Of a DNA stretch of 12,216 nt, positions 1 through 7,263 are shown in pieces. The stretch's first letter is position 1, and every line of letters starts with the position of its first letter. The notes under the pieces were generated by a model. That model was not told the DNA's origin. It saw only the letters and a list, made by a program, of their open reading frames with translations, and ran no database searches. A program made the translations under genes and the position numbers. The stretch spans positions 1 through 12,216 of the forward strand of contig JAFPYQ010000324.1 in assembly GCA_017394475.1 (NCBI GenBank), in the 5' to 3' direction. Origin of the DNA: Oscillospiraceae bacterium (GTDB taxonomy: Bacteria; Bacillota; Clostridia; Oscillospirales; Ruminococcaceae).

Positions 1-117
1 ATCCTTGGTAAGCTTTGCCAGCGAAGAAGAACTGATCCCTGCATTTTTACGCAAATCAGATTTCTTCATCTTCCTGTCAATCAACAATTTCCAAAGTTTG
101 TTATAACTCATCTTCAT
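1..117 (-). CDS. Small Cro/C1-type (XRE) helix-turn-helix regulator, N-terminal part
   Basis: Reading leftward from ATG at 117-115, 39 codons run without a stop to the window edge. The product begins MKMSYNKLWKLLIDRKMKKS and continues DLRKNAGISSSSLAKLTKD. This is the pattern of short stand-alone Cro/C1-type HTH proteins (HTH_26-like, usually about 70 residues): a first helix with LWKLLID, then the HTH with DLRKNAGIS and the recognition helix SSSLAKL. The start is supported by AGGAG (complement of 128-132) ten bases upstream; a second ATG at 111-109 is too far from it. The gene is divergent from the uronate operon and shares its 330-bp upstream region, but proteins of this type are often unrelated to their neighbours. 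The C-terminus lies outside the window. No clear promoter for it was found. A DNA-binding role is inferred from the family. Confidence 0.82.
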   Translation of the reverse strand, partial: MKMSYNKLWKLLIDRKMKKSDLRKNAGISSSSLAKLTKD

Positions 118-170
118 ATTATTCTTGCTCCTCTGAATTCTATGATTTCCCATAAATTTCAAAAAAGTGA

Positions 171-199
171 TTGACAGCCGTGGGAAAAGAGTGTATAAT
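171..199 (+). promoter_or_regulatory. Sigma-A promoter of the uronate catabolic operon
   Basis: A perfect -35 TTGACA (171-176) is followed after exactly 17 bases by a perfect -10 TATAAT (194-199). The predicted start of transcription is near 206, leaving a leader of about 245 nt before uxaB. Such a strong core promoter in a sugar-acid operon normally needs repression, which fits the operator directly over the start site. Confidence 0.88.
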
Positions 200-205
200 C
201 AAACT

Positions 206-219
206 TGTAAGCGTTTCCA
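206..219 (+). promoter_or_regulatory. LacI-family / cre-like operator over the uxaB start site
   Basis: TGTAAGCGTTTCCA matches the cre/LacI-type consensus TGWAANCGNTNWCA at all specified positions except one (C where W is expected). It keeps the central CG and both outer half-site bases. It covers the predicted +1 of the promoter at 171-199, where a bound repressor would block initiation. Candidates are CcpA (carbon catabolite repression) or a local LacI-type uronate regulator; the two share this consensus and cannot be told apart from the site. Confidence 0.7.
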
Positions 220-450
220 AACAGAGGCGCAAGATCACTCATCACTTATCTCCCCTCATCCGCAGTTTAAGGAAATGACTGCGGAGACGATAGTTTCAGT
301 TTCCACTTTTCCTTTCATCTGCCGTTTTCGCGGGTGCTGTGCAAAATGAAAAGCCTGTGCAGTATCCGCGGGAAAGCGGAGCAGCATCCGCCGTAAACGG
401 CGACGGGAAAATGGTGACTTACAAATAGATCTGTATACAAGGAGCGCGTC
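220..450 (+). promoter_or_regulatory. Long structured 5' leader of the uxaB operon
   Basis: No gene is seen here. The predicted RNA holds several stem-loops: CCGCAGT (260-266) with ACTGCGG (278-284); GCGGGTGCTG (330-339) with CAGCATCCGC (382-391), ten pairs including one G-U; TCCGC (365-369) with GCGGA (376-380), nested inside the previous helix; and CGCCG (389-393) with CGGCG (398-402) around a TAAA loop. The last hairpin shares bases 389-391 with the ten-pair helix, so the two cannot both form completely. There is no T-run that would make an intrinsic terminator. AAGGAG (439-444) lies six bases before the GTG start. It matches no riboswitch class that I recognise. Confidence 0.5.
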
Positions 451-1917
451 GTGGAAAATATTTCAAAGACAGGCATAGTAAAAAAGAAAAGACCTGTAAG
501 GGCCGTACAGTTCGGGGAAGGCAATTTTCTGAGAGCATTTGTGGATTATATGATCGACATACTCAATGAAAAGACGGATTTTGACGGAAGCATAGTCCTG
601 ATAAAGCCCATCAGCTTCGGTTCACTTGAACGGTTCAGAGAGCAGGACAGTATATACACTGTCTACCTCAGGGGTCTTGAGAACGGCGCGGAAAAGATAG
701 TAAAAAGAGTTGTCACAAGTGTTGACAGCGCAGTGGCCGCTTATGAGGATTATGAGGATTTCATGGCCCTTGCAAAGGTGGATACCCTCCGCTTTGTGAT
801 ATCCAATACCACAGAGGCAGGCATAACCCTTGATCTGAATGACAAGTATGATATGTGCCCGCCGGATTCCTACCCCGCAAAGCTGACAAAATTCCTCTAT
901 GAGCGTTTCAAGGCATTTGACGGTGATATGTCAAAGGGACTTGTGATACTCCCGGTAGAGCTCATAGATGACAACGGCAAGGAGCTGAAGAGGTGCGTAA
1001 AAGCCCTTTCGGATGCATGGGGTCTCGGAGAAGCGTTTGACAAATGGCTGGATGGAGCCTGCGTATTTACCAGCACTCTTGTTGACAGGATAGTTACAGG
1101 CTACCCCAGAGATGAAGACAAGAAGATATTTGAAGAATTCGGATATGAAGATCATCTGATAGTTACAGGCGAGCCCTTCGCCCTCTGGGTCATCGAGACC
1201 GACAGGGATATCTCCGATGAGCTGCCCTTTGAAAAGGCAGGGCTGCCCGTTATATTCACCGACAATGTAAAGCCCTACAAGCAGAGAAAGGTAAGGATAT
1301 TAAACGGTGCGCACACATCCTTCGTGCTTGCCTCTTACCTTGCGGGAAATGATTATGTGGGACAGTCCATGGATGATGAAGATGTTTTCACATTCATGAA
1401 CAAGACTGTATTTGATGAGATCATTCCCACTCTCGACCTTTCAAAGGAGGACTGCGAGGCGTTCGCCAATGCAGTTATCGACAGGTTCAGAAATCCGTTT
1501 ATAAAGCATGCACTTCTTTCCATATCCCTCAATTCCGTTTCAAAGTGGCGTGCAAGATGTATGCCCAGCTTTTTAAAGTATGCAGAGCAGAACGGAAAGC
1601 TCCCGAACCGTCTTACCATGTCCCTTGCGGCACTGATAGCATTCTACAGCGGCAGCGAGATAAAAGACGGAGCCCTCATCGGTCACAGGAACGGCGAGGA
1701 ATACCTTATAAAGGATGACGCCTTTGTACTGGAATTCTTTGCAGAGAATTCCTCAAAGAGCGCGGATGAGCTCACAAAGCTCGTGCTTTCAAATGAAAAA
1801 TTCTGGGGGACCGATCTTACAGAGATACCAGATGCCGAGAAAGCGGTGGCAGCGTTCCTTTCGGATATACGCACAAATGGCGTGCGCAATACAATGAGAT
1901 GTATTGAAGGAAAATGA
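451..1917 (+). CDS. uxaB: Tagaturonate reductase (altronate oxidoreductase)
   Basis: Reduces D-tagaturonate to D-altronate with NADH in the cytoplasm, the second step of the galacturonate isomerase pathway. The 488-residue product has the length of the family (E. coli UxaB is about 483). It shows the polyol/mannitol dehydrogenase architecture: an N-terminal nucleotide-binding half starting with VQFGEGNFLRAF (residues 19-30), and a mostly helical C-terminal half. The catalytic signature K-x4-N-x2-H is present as Lys280, Asn285 and His288 in KVRILNGAH. The start is GTG at 451, set by AAGGAG six bases upstream; no in-frame ATG fits better. It is the first gene of the operon and follows a long structured leader. 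The mannitol dehydrogenase family also includes fructuronate reductases (UxuB); the GEGNFLRAF form and the altronate dehydratase next door favour tagaturonate. Confidence 0.93.
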   Translation: MENISKTGIVKKKRPVRAVQFGEGNFLRAFVDYMIDILNEKTDFDGSIVLIKPISFGSLERFREQDSIYTVYLRGLENGAEKIVKRVVTSVDSAVAAYEDYEDFMALAKVDTLRFVISNTTEAGITLDLNDKYDMCPPDSYPAKLTKFLYERFKAFDGDMSKGLVILPVELIDDNGKELKRCVKALSDAWGLGEAFDKWLDGACVFTSTLVDRIVTGYPRDEDKKIFEEFGYEDHLIVTGEPFALWVIETDRDISDELPFEKAGLPVIFTDNVKPYKQRKVRILNGAHTSFVLASYLAGNDYVGQSMDDEDVFTFMNKTVFDEIIPTLDLSKEDCEAFANAVIDRFRNPFIKHALLSISLNSVSKWRARCMPSFLKYAEQNGKLPNRLTMSLAALIAFYSGSEIKDGALIGHRNGEEYLIKDDAFVLEFFAENSSKSADELTKLVLSNEKFWGTDLTEIPDAEKAVAAFLSDIRTNGVRNTMRCIEGK

Positions 1918-1963
1918 TCTTACAGACCGCCGAGGTTTCACGAAGCAAGTAACGGAGAAGCTC

Positions 1964-3448
1964 ATGCAAATTATCAGGATAAACGATATAGACAACGTAG
2001 CGGTCTGCATAGAAAAAGCGGAGCCCGGGGCAGAACTCACAAGCCATGACGTAAGCGTCACAGCCACCGAGGAGATACCTGCGGGACATAAGATAGCCCT
2101 CTGCGATATCAGAAAGGGCGAAGGGATAATCAAGTACGGTTTCCCCATAGGCATCGCAAGAGAGGATATAAAAAAGGGACAGTGGGTACATGTCCACAAT
2201 GTAAAGACAGGTCTGAACGGTCAGCTTGAATATACATATTCGCCGAAGGACGAAAAAACCGCACTGTCAACAGAGAAAAAAGCGACTTTCATGGGCTTTA
2301 AAAGACCGGACGGCAAAGTGGGAGTCCGCAATCAGATATGGATAATCCCCACCGTTGGCTGTGTGAACGGCATAGTCAGAGCCCTTGAAAGACAGGCCAG
2401 AGCCCTTGTGGGCGGCACAGTGGATGATGTGGTGGCATTCACCCATCCCTACGGATGTTCCCAGTTAGGTGACGACCAGAACAATACAAGAAAGGCACTT
2501 GCCGATCTTATCTCCCATCCCAATGCGGGCGGTGTGCTCGTGGTGGGACTTGGCTGTGAAAACAGCAGTATCGAGACTATAATGCCCTATGTCGACAATA
2601 TCGACAATGATAGGGTAAAATATATAAAGGCGCAGGACTGCGGCGACGAGCTTGAAGAAGGCATGAAGCTCATAGAGGAGCTCATAGATCATGCAAAGAG
2701 CTTTGAGCGCGTCCCCTGTGATGCATCCGGGCTCATAGTGGGGCTCAAATGCGGCGGCTCCGACGGATTTTCGGGGATAACCGCAAACCCGCTGGTAGGG
2801 CGTTTTTCGGATCTGCTCACAGCACAGGGCGGAACGACTATCCTTACGGAAGTTCCCGAAATGTTCGGCGCAGAAACACTGCTCATGGAAAGAGCAGTTG
2901 ACAGGGATGTTTTTGACAGAACGGTATCTCTTATAAATAATTTCAAGGAATATTTCGAGAGTGCAGGCCAGCCTATATATGAAAACCCCTCACCGGGCAA
3001 CAAAGCGGGCGGCATCACTACTCTTGAGGATAAATCACTGGGCTGCACCCAGAAATCCGGGACATCGCCTGTCTGCGGAGTTATGGAGTATGGTGACAGG
3101 GTACAGAACAAGGGGCTGAACCTCCTTTCCGCACCCGGCAACGACCTTGTTGCAGCCACCGCGCTTGCATGTGCAGGCGCTCAGATAGTGCTCTTTACCA
3201 CAGGGCGCGGTACACCTTTCGCATGCCCTGTGCCCACAATGAAGATAGCAAGCAATCATGACCTTGCGAAAAACAAATCCAACTGGATCGATTTCGATGC
3301 AGGTCCCATAGTAATGGACAAGACCATAGACGAAATGGGACAGACGCTCTTTGACAGTGTAATGGACATCGCAGGGGGCAAAAAGGTGAAAAGCGAGCTT
3401 GCAGGATATGCTGAAATAGCCATATTCAAAAAAGGAGTAACATTGTAA
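1964..3448 (+). CDS. uxaA: Altronate dehydratase
   Basis: Dehydrates D-altronate to 2-keto-3-deoxy-D-gluconate. The 494-residue product has the full length of E. coli UxaA (about 495). Residues 1-90 form the small N-terminal SAF-type domain (MQIIRINDIDNVAV start, GHKIAL at 41-46). From about residue 108 follows the catalytic UxaA domain with GFKRPDGKVGVRNQ, HPYGCSQLGDD, GLGCEN and GLKCGGSDGFSG; the conserved Cys and His residues here are the probable iron ligands. The start chosen is ATG at 1964, with GGAG (1954-1957) six bases upstream and the usual family N-terminus. An in-frame TTG at 1904 would overlap uxaB by 14 bases and add 20 unrelated residues. The stop codon shares one base with the eda start (TAATG). 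Confidence 0.94.
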   Translation: MQIIRINDIDNVAVCIEKAEPGAELTSHDVSVTATEEIPAGHKIALCDIRKGEGIIKYGFPIGIAREDIKKGQWVHVHNVKTGLNGQLEYTYSPKDEKTALSTEKKATFMGFKRPDGKVGVRNQIWIIPTVGCVNGIVRALERQARALVGGTVDDVVAFTHPYGCSQLGDDQNNTRKALADLISHPNAGGVLVVGLGCENSSIETIMPYVDNIDNDRVKYIKAQDCGDELEEGMKLIEELIDHAKSFERVPCDASGLIVGLKCGGSDGFSGITANPLVGRFSDLLTAQGGTTILTEVPEMFGAETLLMERAVDRDVFDRTVSLINNFKEYFESAGQPIYENPSPGNKAGGITTLEDKSLGCTQKSGTSPVCGVMEYGDRVQNKGLNLLSAPGNDLVAATALACAGAQIVLFTTGRGTPFACPVPTMKIASNHDLAKNKSNWIDFDAGPIVMDKTIDEMGQTLFDSVMDIAGGKKVKSELAGYAEIAIFKKGVTL

Positions 3449-4410
3449 TGCAAACAGTTTTAGAGGAAATATCCAGAATAGGTATAGTTCCTGTTATCGC
3501 TCTTGACAGGGCCGCAGATGCGGAGCCCCTTGCAAAGGCTCTCTGTGACGGCGGACTTCCCTGCGCAGAGGTAACTTTCAGGACCGCAGCAGCAGAGGAA
3601 AGCATAAGGATCATATCGCAGAAGTTCCCCCAGATGCTGGTATGTGCAGGGACTGTGCTCACCACAGACCAGGTTGACAGGGCGGTCAATGCGGGTGCAA
3701 AGTGCATTGTATCACCGGGCCTCAATCCAAAGGTAGTAAAATACTGTGTTGAAAAGAACATCCCCGTAGTTCCCGGTACTGCAAATCCTTCGGATGTGGA
3801 GCAGGCGTTAGAGCTTGGCCTTGAAGTGGTGAAGTTCTTCCCCGCAGAGGCAGCAGGCGGCATCAAGATGATAAAGGCAATGTCCGGCCCCTATGTGAAC
3901 ATGAAGTTCATGCCCACAGGCGGTATAAATGCGGATAATCTCAACGATTATCTCTCATTTAAAAAGATAGTGGCATGCGGCGGTTCATGGATGGTATCCA
4001 AGGATCTTATCGCAGCAGGTGATTTTGAAAAAATAACATCTCTTACCCGTGAGGCTGTAAGGAATATGCTGGGCTTTGAAGTGGCTCACATCGGCATAAA
4101 TGCGGCTGATGAAAACAGCGCTGATAAGCTGGCAGATGACTTTGGCGGGCTTTTCGGCTTTGCCAGGAAGATGGGCAATTCAAGCATATTCGCAGGCAGC
4201 GGTATCGAGATAATGAAGAGCCCCTACAAGGGGACCAACGGTCACATCGGAATCCGCACCAATTATATCGAAAGAGCAATATACCATCTTGAAAAGCGCG
4301 GATATGAGTTCGATGAGAGCACAAGAAAGACCAATGCCAAAGGTGAGACCACAGCGATATATCTGAAAGGCGATTTCGGCGGATTTGCCGTTCACCTTGT
4401 ACAGAAGTAA
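3448..4410 (+). CDS. eda: KDPG/KHG aldolase with C-terminal VOC-like domain
   Basis: Cleaves 2-keto-3-deoxy-6-phosphogluconate to pyruvate and glyceraldehyde 3-phosphate, the last step of the pathway. Residues 1-205 are a complete class I KDPG aldolase: Glu41 and Arg45 in AEVTFRT, Thr69, Pro90 and the Schiff-base Lys129 in VVKFFPAE. All are offset by four from E. coli Glu45, Arg49, Thr73, Pro94 and Lys133. The protein is 320 residues, about 105 longer than E. coli Eda. The extra part (about 210-320) begins EVAHIGIN and continues with SSIFAGSGIEIMKS, GHIGIRTNYIERAIYHLEKRGYEF and GGFAVHLVQK. This is the beta-alpha-beta-beta-beta pattern of a single vicinal-oxygen-chelate (glyoxalase-like) module, with His214, Glu254, His266 and His316 as possible metal ligands. 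I have a general impression of such fusions in other Clostridia. What the added domain does is not clear. The ATG overlaps the uxaA stop by one base; AAAGGAG lies at 3431-3437. Confidence 0.92.
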   Translation: MQTVLEEISRIGIVPVIALDRAADAEPLAKALCDGGLPCAEVTFRTAAAEESIRIISQKFPQMLVCAGTVLTTDQVDRAVNAGAKCIVSPGLNPKVVKYCVEKNIPVVPGTANPSDVEQALELGLEVVKFFPAEAAGGIKMIKAMSGPYVNMKFMPTGGINADNLNDYLSFKKIVACGGSWMVSKDLIAAGDFEKITSLTREAVRNMLGFEVAHIGINAADENSADKLADDFGGLFGFARKMGNSSIFAGSGIEIMKSPYKGTNGHIGIRTNYIERAIYHLEKRGYEFDESTRKTNAKGETTAIYLKGDFGGFAVHLVQK

Positions 4411-4446
4411 AAGTGTATCTTCTATTTGGAAGAAAGGGAAAGTGAA

Positions 4447-5469
4447 ATGAAAAAAGTAGTAACATTCGGCGAGATCATGCTCCGCCTTGCACCCGAGGGA
4501 TATTACAGATTTGTTCAGGCAGATACCTATGGCGCTACTTTCGGCGGCGGTGAGGCAAATGTGGCAGTCTCCCTTGCAAATTATGGGATAGACGCAAAAT
4601 TCGTAACAAAGCTCCCCTGTCATGAGATAGGTCAGAGCGCTGTCAACTCTCTCAGAAAATATGGCGTTGACACTCAGTTCATCACCCGCGGCGGCGACAG
4701 GGTAGGCATATACTATCTTGAAAAGGGCGCATCCCAGAGACCTTCCAAGGTCATTTACGACCGCGCAGGCAGTGCCATCGCAAAGGCTGACAGCTCTGAT
4801 TTTGACTGGGATAAGATATTCGACGGCGTGGACTGGTTCCATTTCACAGGCATCACTCCGGCGCTTGGCGACAATGTGGCGCAGATAACCCTTGAAGCTG
4901 TAAAGGCTGCAAAGGCAAAGGGAATAACAGTTTCCTGCGACCTTAACTACCGCAAAAAGCTGTGGAGCAAGGAAAAGGCAGGTCAGGTAATGGGCGAGCT
5001 CTGCAAGTATGTTGATGTGTGTATCGCCAACGAAGAGGATGCAGGTGATGTATTCGGCATCCGTTCAAAGGGAACAGACGTTACTGCAGGCACTGTCAAC
5101 CACGAAGGCTACAAGGATGTGGCAAAGCAGCTCGCAGAGCGTTTCGGCTTCAAGAAGGTAGCCATAACCCTCAGAACATCCATTTCCGCAAATGACAACA
5201 AATGGGCTGCTATGCTCTATGACGAGAATGATTTCTTCTTCTCAAAGCAGTACCTTATGCATATAGTTGACCGTGTAGGCGGCGGCGACAGCTTCGGCGG
5301 CGGCCTCATCTATGCGTGCCTCGAAAATATGGAACCGCAGCAGATAATCGAATTCGCAACGGCTGCAAGCTGCCTCAAGCACAGCATCGAGGGCGATTTC
5401 AATATGGTATCGGTAAATGAAGTGCTCACTCTCGCAGGCGGCGACGGCTCGGGAAGAGTTCAGAGATAA
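4447..5469 (+). CDS. kdgK: 2-keto-3-deoxygluconate kinase (PfkB family)
   Basis: Phosphorylates KDG to KDPG with ATP, feeding the aldolase encoded just upstream. The 340-residue product is a full-length PfkB/ribokinase-fold kinase. The N-terminal family motif GGGEANVAVSLANYG lies at residues 33-47. The C-terminal signature DRVGGGDSFGGGLIYA lies at 275-290, with Asp281 as catalytic base and the preceding glycines forming the anion hole (GGGDSF instead of the commoner GAGDSF). CDLNYRKKLW at 164-173 is typical of KDG kinases. ATG 4447 is chosen because AAAGGG (4433-4438) sits eight bases upstream; an in-frame TTG at 4426 has no such site. The gap to eda is 36 bases and to kduI 12 bases. Context at the KDG branch point strongly supports KDG over other sugars. 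Confidence 0.93.
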   Translation: MKKVVTFGEIMLRLAPEGYYRFVQADTYGATFGGGEANVAVSLANYGIDAKFVTKLPCHEIGQSAVNSLRKYGVDTQFITRGGDRVGIYYLEKGASQRPSKVIYDRAGSAIAKADSSDFDWDKIFDGVDWFHFTGITPALGDNVAQITLEAVKAAKAKGITVSCDLNYRKKLWSKEKAGQVMGELCKYVDVCIANEEDAGDVFGIRSKGTDVTAGTVNHEGYKDVAKQLAERFGFKKVAITLRTSISANDNKWAAMLYDENDFFFSKQYLMHIVDRVGGGDSFGGGLIYACLENMEPQQIIEFATAASCLKHSIEGDFNMVSVNEVLTLAGGDGSGRVQR

Positions 5470-5481
5470 GCGGAGGATAAT

Positions 5482-6321
5482 ATGGAAACAAGATACTGTG
5501 CATCACCGAAGGATGCAAAATGGTATGATACCGAAAAGCTCCGTAGTGAGTTCCTTATTCAGGACCTTTTCACAAACGGCAAGATAAACACTGTTTACAG
5601 CCATTATGACAGGATGATAACAGGGGGTGTGGTTCCCGTAACAGCTCCTCTTAAACTGGAAACAGCTCCTCAGCTCAAAGCTGAGCATTTCCTGGACAGA
5701 CGCGAGATAGGCATATTCAATATCGGCGGAAGCGGAAAGATCACTGTTGACGGAAAAGAGTATCCCATGGCATACAAGGATGCGCTTTACATCGGCAGAG
5801 GTGCAAAGGAAGTCATCTTTTCAAGTGATGATGAAAGCAAGCCCGCACACTTCTATTTCAACTCCACTCCCGCGCACAGGGACACAGCCACTGTCCATCT
5901 TTCACAGGATGACATCAGACCCGAGAACAAGGTTGAGCTGGGATCCCTTGAAGGCTCAAATCACAGGGTGATAAACAGATATATCATTCCCGGTCAGGTG
6001 GATACATGCCAGCTTGTAATGGGGATGACATCCCTCAAGCCCGGCAGCACTTGGAACACTATGCCCTGCCACACTCATGACAGAAGGATGGAGGTGTATC
6101 TCTATTTCGAGCTGGATCCCGATTCCGTAGTATTCCACTACATGGGCGAACCCACCGAGACACGCCACATCGTCATGAGGAACGAGGAGGCTGTTATTTC
6201 ACCGGACTGGTCCATCCACTGCGCATCTGCAACTCAGAACTACACCTTTATCTGGGGCATGGGCGGCGAAAATCAGCAGTATGATGATATGGATGCAGTT
6301 TCCATGCAGGATATCAGATAG
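5482..6321 (+). CDS. kduI: 5-keto-4-deoxyuronate isomerase
   Basis: Isomerises 4-deoxy-L-threo-5-hexosulose uronate, the open form of the unsaturated uronic acid released from pectin fragments, to 2,5-diketo-3-deoxygluconate. The 279-residue product is almost exactly the length of E. coli KduI (278). The cupin metal site is complete: His197 and His199 in MPCHTHDRRMEVY, Glu204, and His246 in DWSIHCAS, each one residue after the E. coli ligands His196, His198, Glu203 and His245. The N-terminal half (YSHYDRMITGGVVP, then REIGIFNIGGSGKITVDG) is the second, non-catalytic cupin half usual for the family. GGAGG lies just upstream of the ATG. It is the first enzyme of the unsaturated-uronate branch, and its presence matches the GH105 hydrolase downstream. 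Confidence 0.95.
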   Translation: METRYCASPKDAKWYDTEKLRSEFLIQDLFTNGKINTVYSHYDRMITGGVVPVTAPLKLETAPQLKAEHFLDRREIGIFNIGGSGKITVDGKEYPMAYKDALYIGRGAKEVIFSSDDESKPAHFYFNSTPAHRDTATVHLSQDDIRPENKVELGSLEGSNHRVINRYIIPGQVDTCQLVMGMTSLKPGSTWNTMPCHTHDRRMEVYLYFELDPDSVVFHYMGEPTETRHIVMRNEEAVISPDWSIHCASATQNYTFIWGMGGENQQYDDMDAVSMQDIR

Positions 6322-6333
6322 GAGGATACAAAA

Positions 6334-7131
6334 ATGGCTCTGGAGAATTTTTCCCTTGAAGGGAAGATAGCCCTTATCACAGGCGCATCCTACGGCATTG
6401 GCTTTGCAATAGCAAAGGCCATGAGTGCAGCAGGTGCAAAGATAGTTTTCAACGATATCAAGCAGGAGCTTGTTGATAAGGGGCTTGCAGCATATAAGGA
6501 ACTGGGCATAGATGCAAAGGGCTATGTGTGCGATGTTACAAGCGAAGAACAGGTAAATGAGCTGGTAGCTAAGATAGAGAAGGAAGTCGGAGTTATCGAC
6601 ATCCTTGTGAACAATGCAGGCATCATAAAGCGCATACCCATGTGCGAGATGAAGGCAGAGGAATTCAGACAGGTAATAGATGTGGATCTGAACGCTCCCT
6701 TCATCGTTTCAAAGGCAGTCATCCCCTCCATGATAAAGAAGGGACATGGAAAGATAATAAACATCTGCTCCATGATGAGCGAGCTGGGTCGTGAAACGGT
6801 TTCCGCTTATGCGGCTGCAAAGGGCGGACTTAAGATGCTGACCCGCAACATCGCATCGGAATACGGTGAGTACAATATCCAGTGCAACGGCATAGGCCCG
6901 GGCTACATCGCAACCCCGCAGACTGCGCCTCTGCGTGAGAAGCAGGCCGATGGTTCAAGGCATCCCTTTGACAGCTTTATCATCGCAAAGACCCCTGCGG
7001 CTCGCTGGGGAGATCCGGAAGACCTGGGCGGACCTGCAGTTTTCCTGGCATCGGATGCATCTAACTTCGTAAACGGACACATCCTTTACGTTGACGGCGG
7101 TATCCTGGCATATATAGGGAAGCAGCCGTAA
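6334..7131 (+). CDS. kduD: KduD-type short-chain dehydrogenase (2,5-diketo-3-deoxygluconate reductase)
   Basis: Probably reduces 2,5-diketo-3-deoxygluconate (the KduI product) to KDG with NAD(P)H. The 265-residue product is a classical SDR: cofactor motif TGASYGIG at residues 16-23, NNAG at 93-96, and the catalytic tetrad Asn120, Ser146, Tyr159 and Lys163 (YAAAK). The C-terminus ends LYVDGGILAYIGKQP. GGAGG (6321-6325) lies eight bases before the ATG, and the gap to kduI is 12 bases. Proteins with this sequence style are often labelled gluconate 5-dehydrogenase, because the two activities share one SDR subgroup. The position directly after kduI argues for the KduD role, but the substrate is inferred from context. 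It closes the first operon; no clear terminator follows. Confidence 0.86.
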   Translation: MALENFSLEGKIALITGASYGIGFAIAKAMSAAGAKIVFNDIKQELVDKGLAAYKELGIDAKGYVCDVTSEEQVNELVAKIEKEVGVIDILVNNAGIIKRIPMCEMKAEEFRQVIDVDLNAPFIVSKAVIPSMIKKGHGKIINICSMMSELGRETVSAYAAAKGGLKMLTRNIASEYGEYNIQCNGIGPGYIATPQTAPLREKQADGSRHPFDSFIIAKTPAARWGDPEDLGGPAVFLASDASNFVNGHILYVDGGILAYIGKQP

Positions 7132-7166
7132 AAAATACTGTATATAAGGCGCCTTGCACCAAAAAA

Positions 7167-7180
7167 TGTAAATATTTACA
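7167..7180. repeat. 14-bp perfect palindrome TGTAAATATTTACA
   Basis: The sequence is its own reverse complement. Its half-sites (TGTAAA / TTTACA) are those of a LacI/CcpA operator, but the central CG of that class is TA here. It lies 51 bases upstream of the -35 box of the transport promoter, an activator- or looping-like position. It could be a site for a different dimeric regulator, or chance in an AT-rich gap. Confidence 0.45.
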
Positions 7181-7231
7181 ATAAAAAGGCATGATCGCGG
7201 CAAAAAAAGCCAAATACTTACATCATTGTTC

Positions 7232-7260
7232 TTGACAAAATACACAAAATATGGTATCAT
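7232..7260 (+). promoter_or_regulatory. Promoter of the transport/GH105 operon, extended -10
   Basis: TTGACA (7232-7237), 17-base spacer, then TATCAT (7255-7260) preceded by TGG, i.e. an extended -10 TGn motif that offsets the one mismatch in the -10. Transcription should start near 7267, giving a leader of about 75 nt. It lies 100 bases after the end of kduD, so the transporter genes can be expressed independently of the catabolic genes. Confidence 0.83.
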
Positions 7261-7263
7261 TAT

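Noticed and set aside
167..349. 60-codon open frame in the uxaB leader
   Set aside because: It begins upstream of the -35 box, so its start would not be on the transcript; no ribosome binding site and no recognisable protein.
340..450. Known riboswitch (cobalamin-like GGGAAA...GGTGA) before uxaB
   Set aside because: Only short string resemblance; the rest of the cobalamin core and its conserved spacing are missing, and no other class fits.
1904..1963. In-frame upstream TTG start for altronate dehydratase
   Set aside because: It would overlap uxaB, lacks a well-spaced Shine-Dalgarno sequence and adds 20 residues not in keeping with the family; ATG 1964 has GGAG six bases upstream and the normal N-terminus.
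4426..4446. In-frame TTG start for KDG kinase
   Set aside because: No binding site before it; AAAGGG correctly spaced before ATG 4447 and the PfkB fold starts with MKKVVTFGE.
7146..7155. AAGGCGCCTT palindrome as a terminator after kduD
   Set aside because: Perfect but loopless 10-bp palindrome with no following U-run; cannot form a terminator hairpin by itself.
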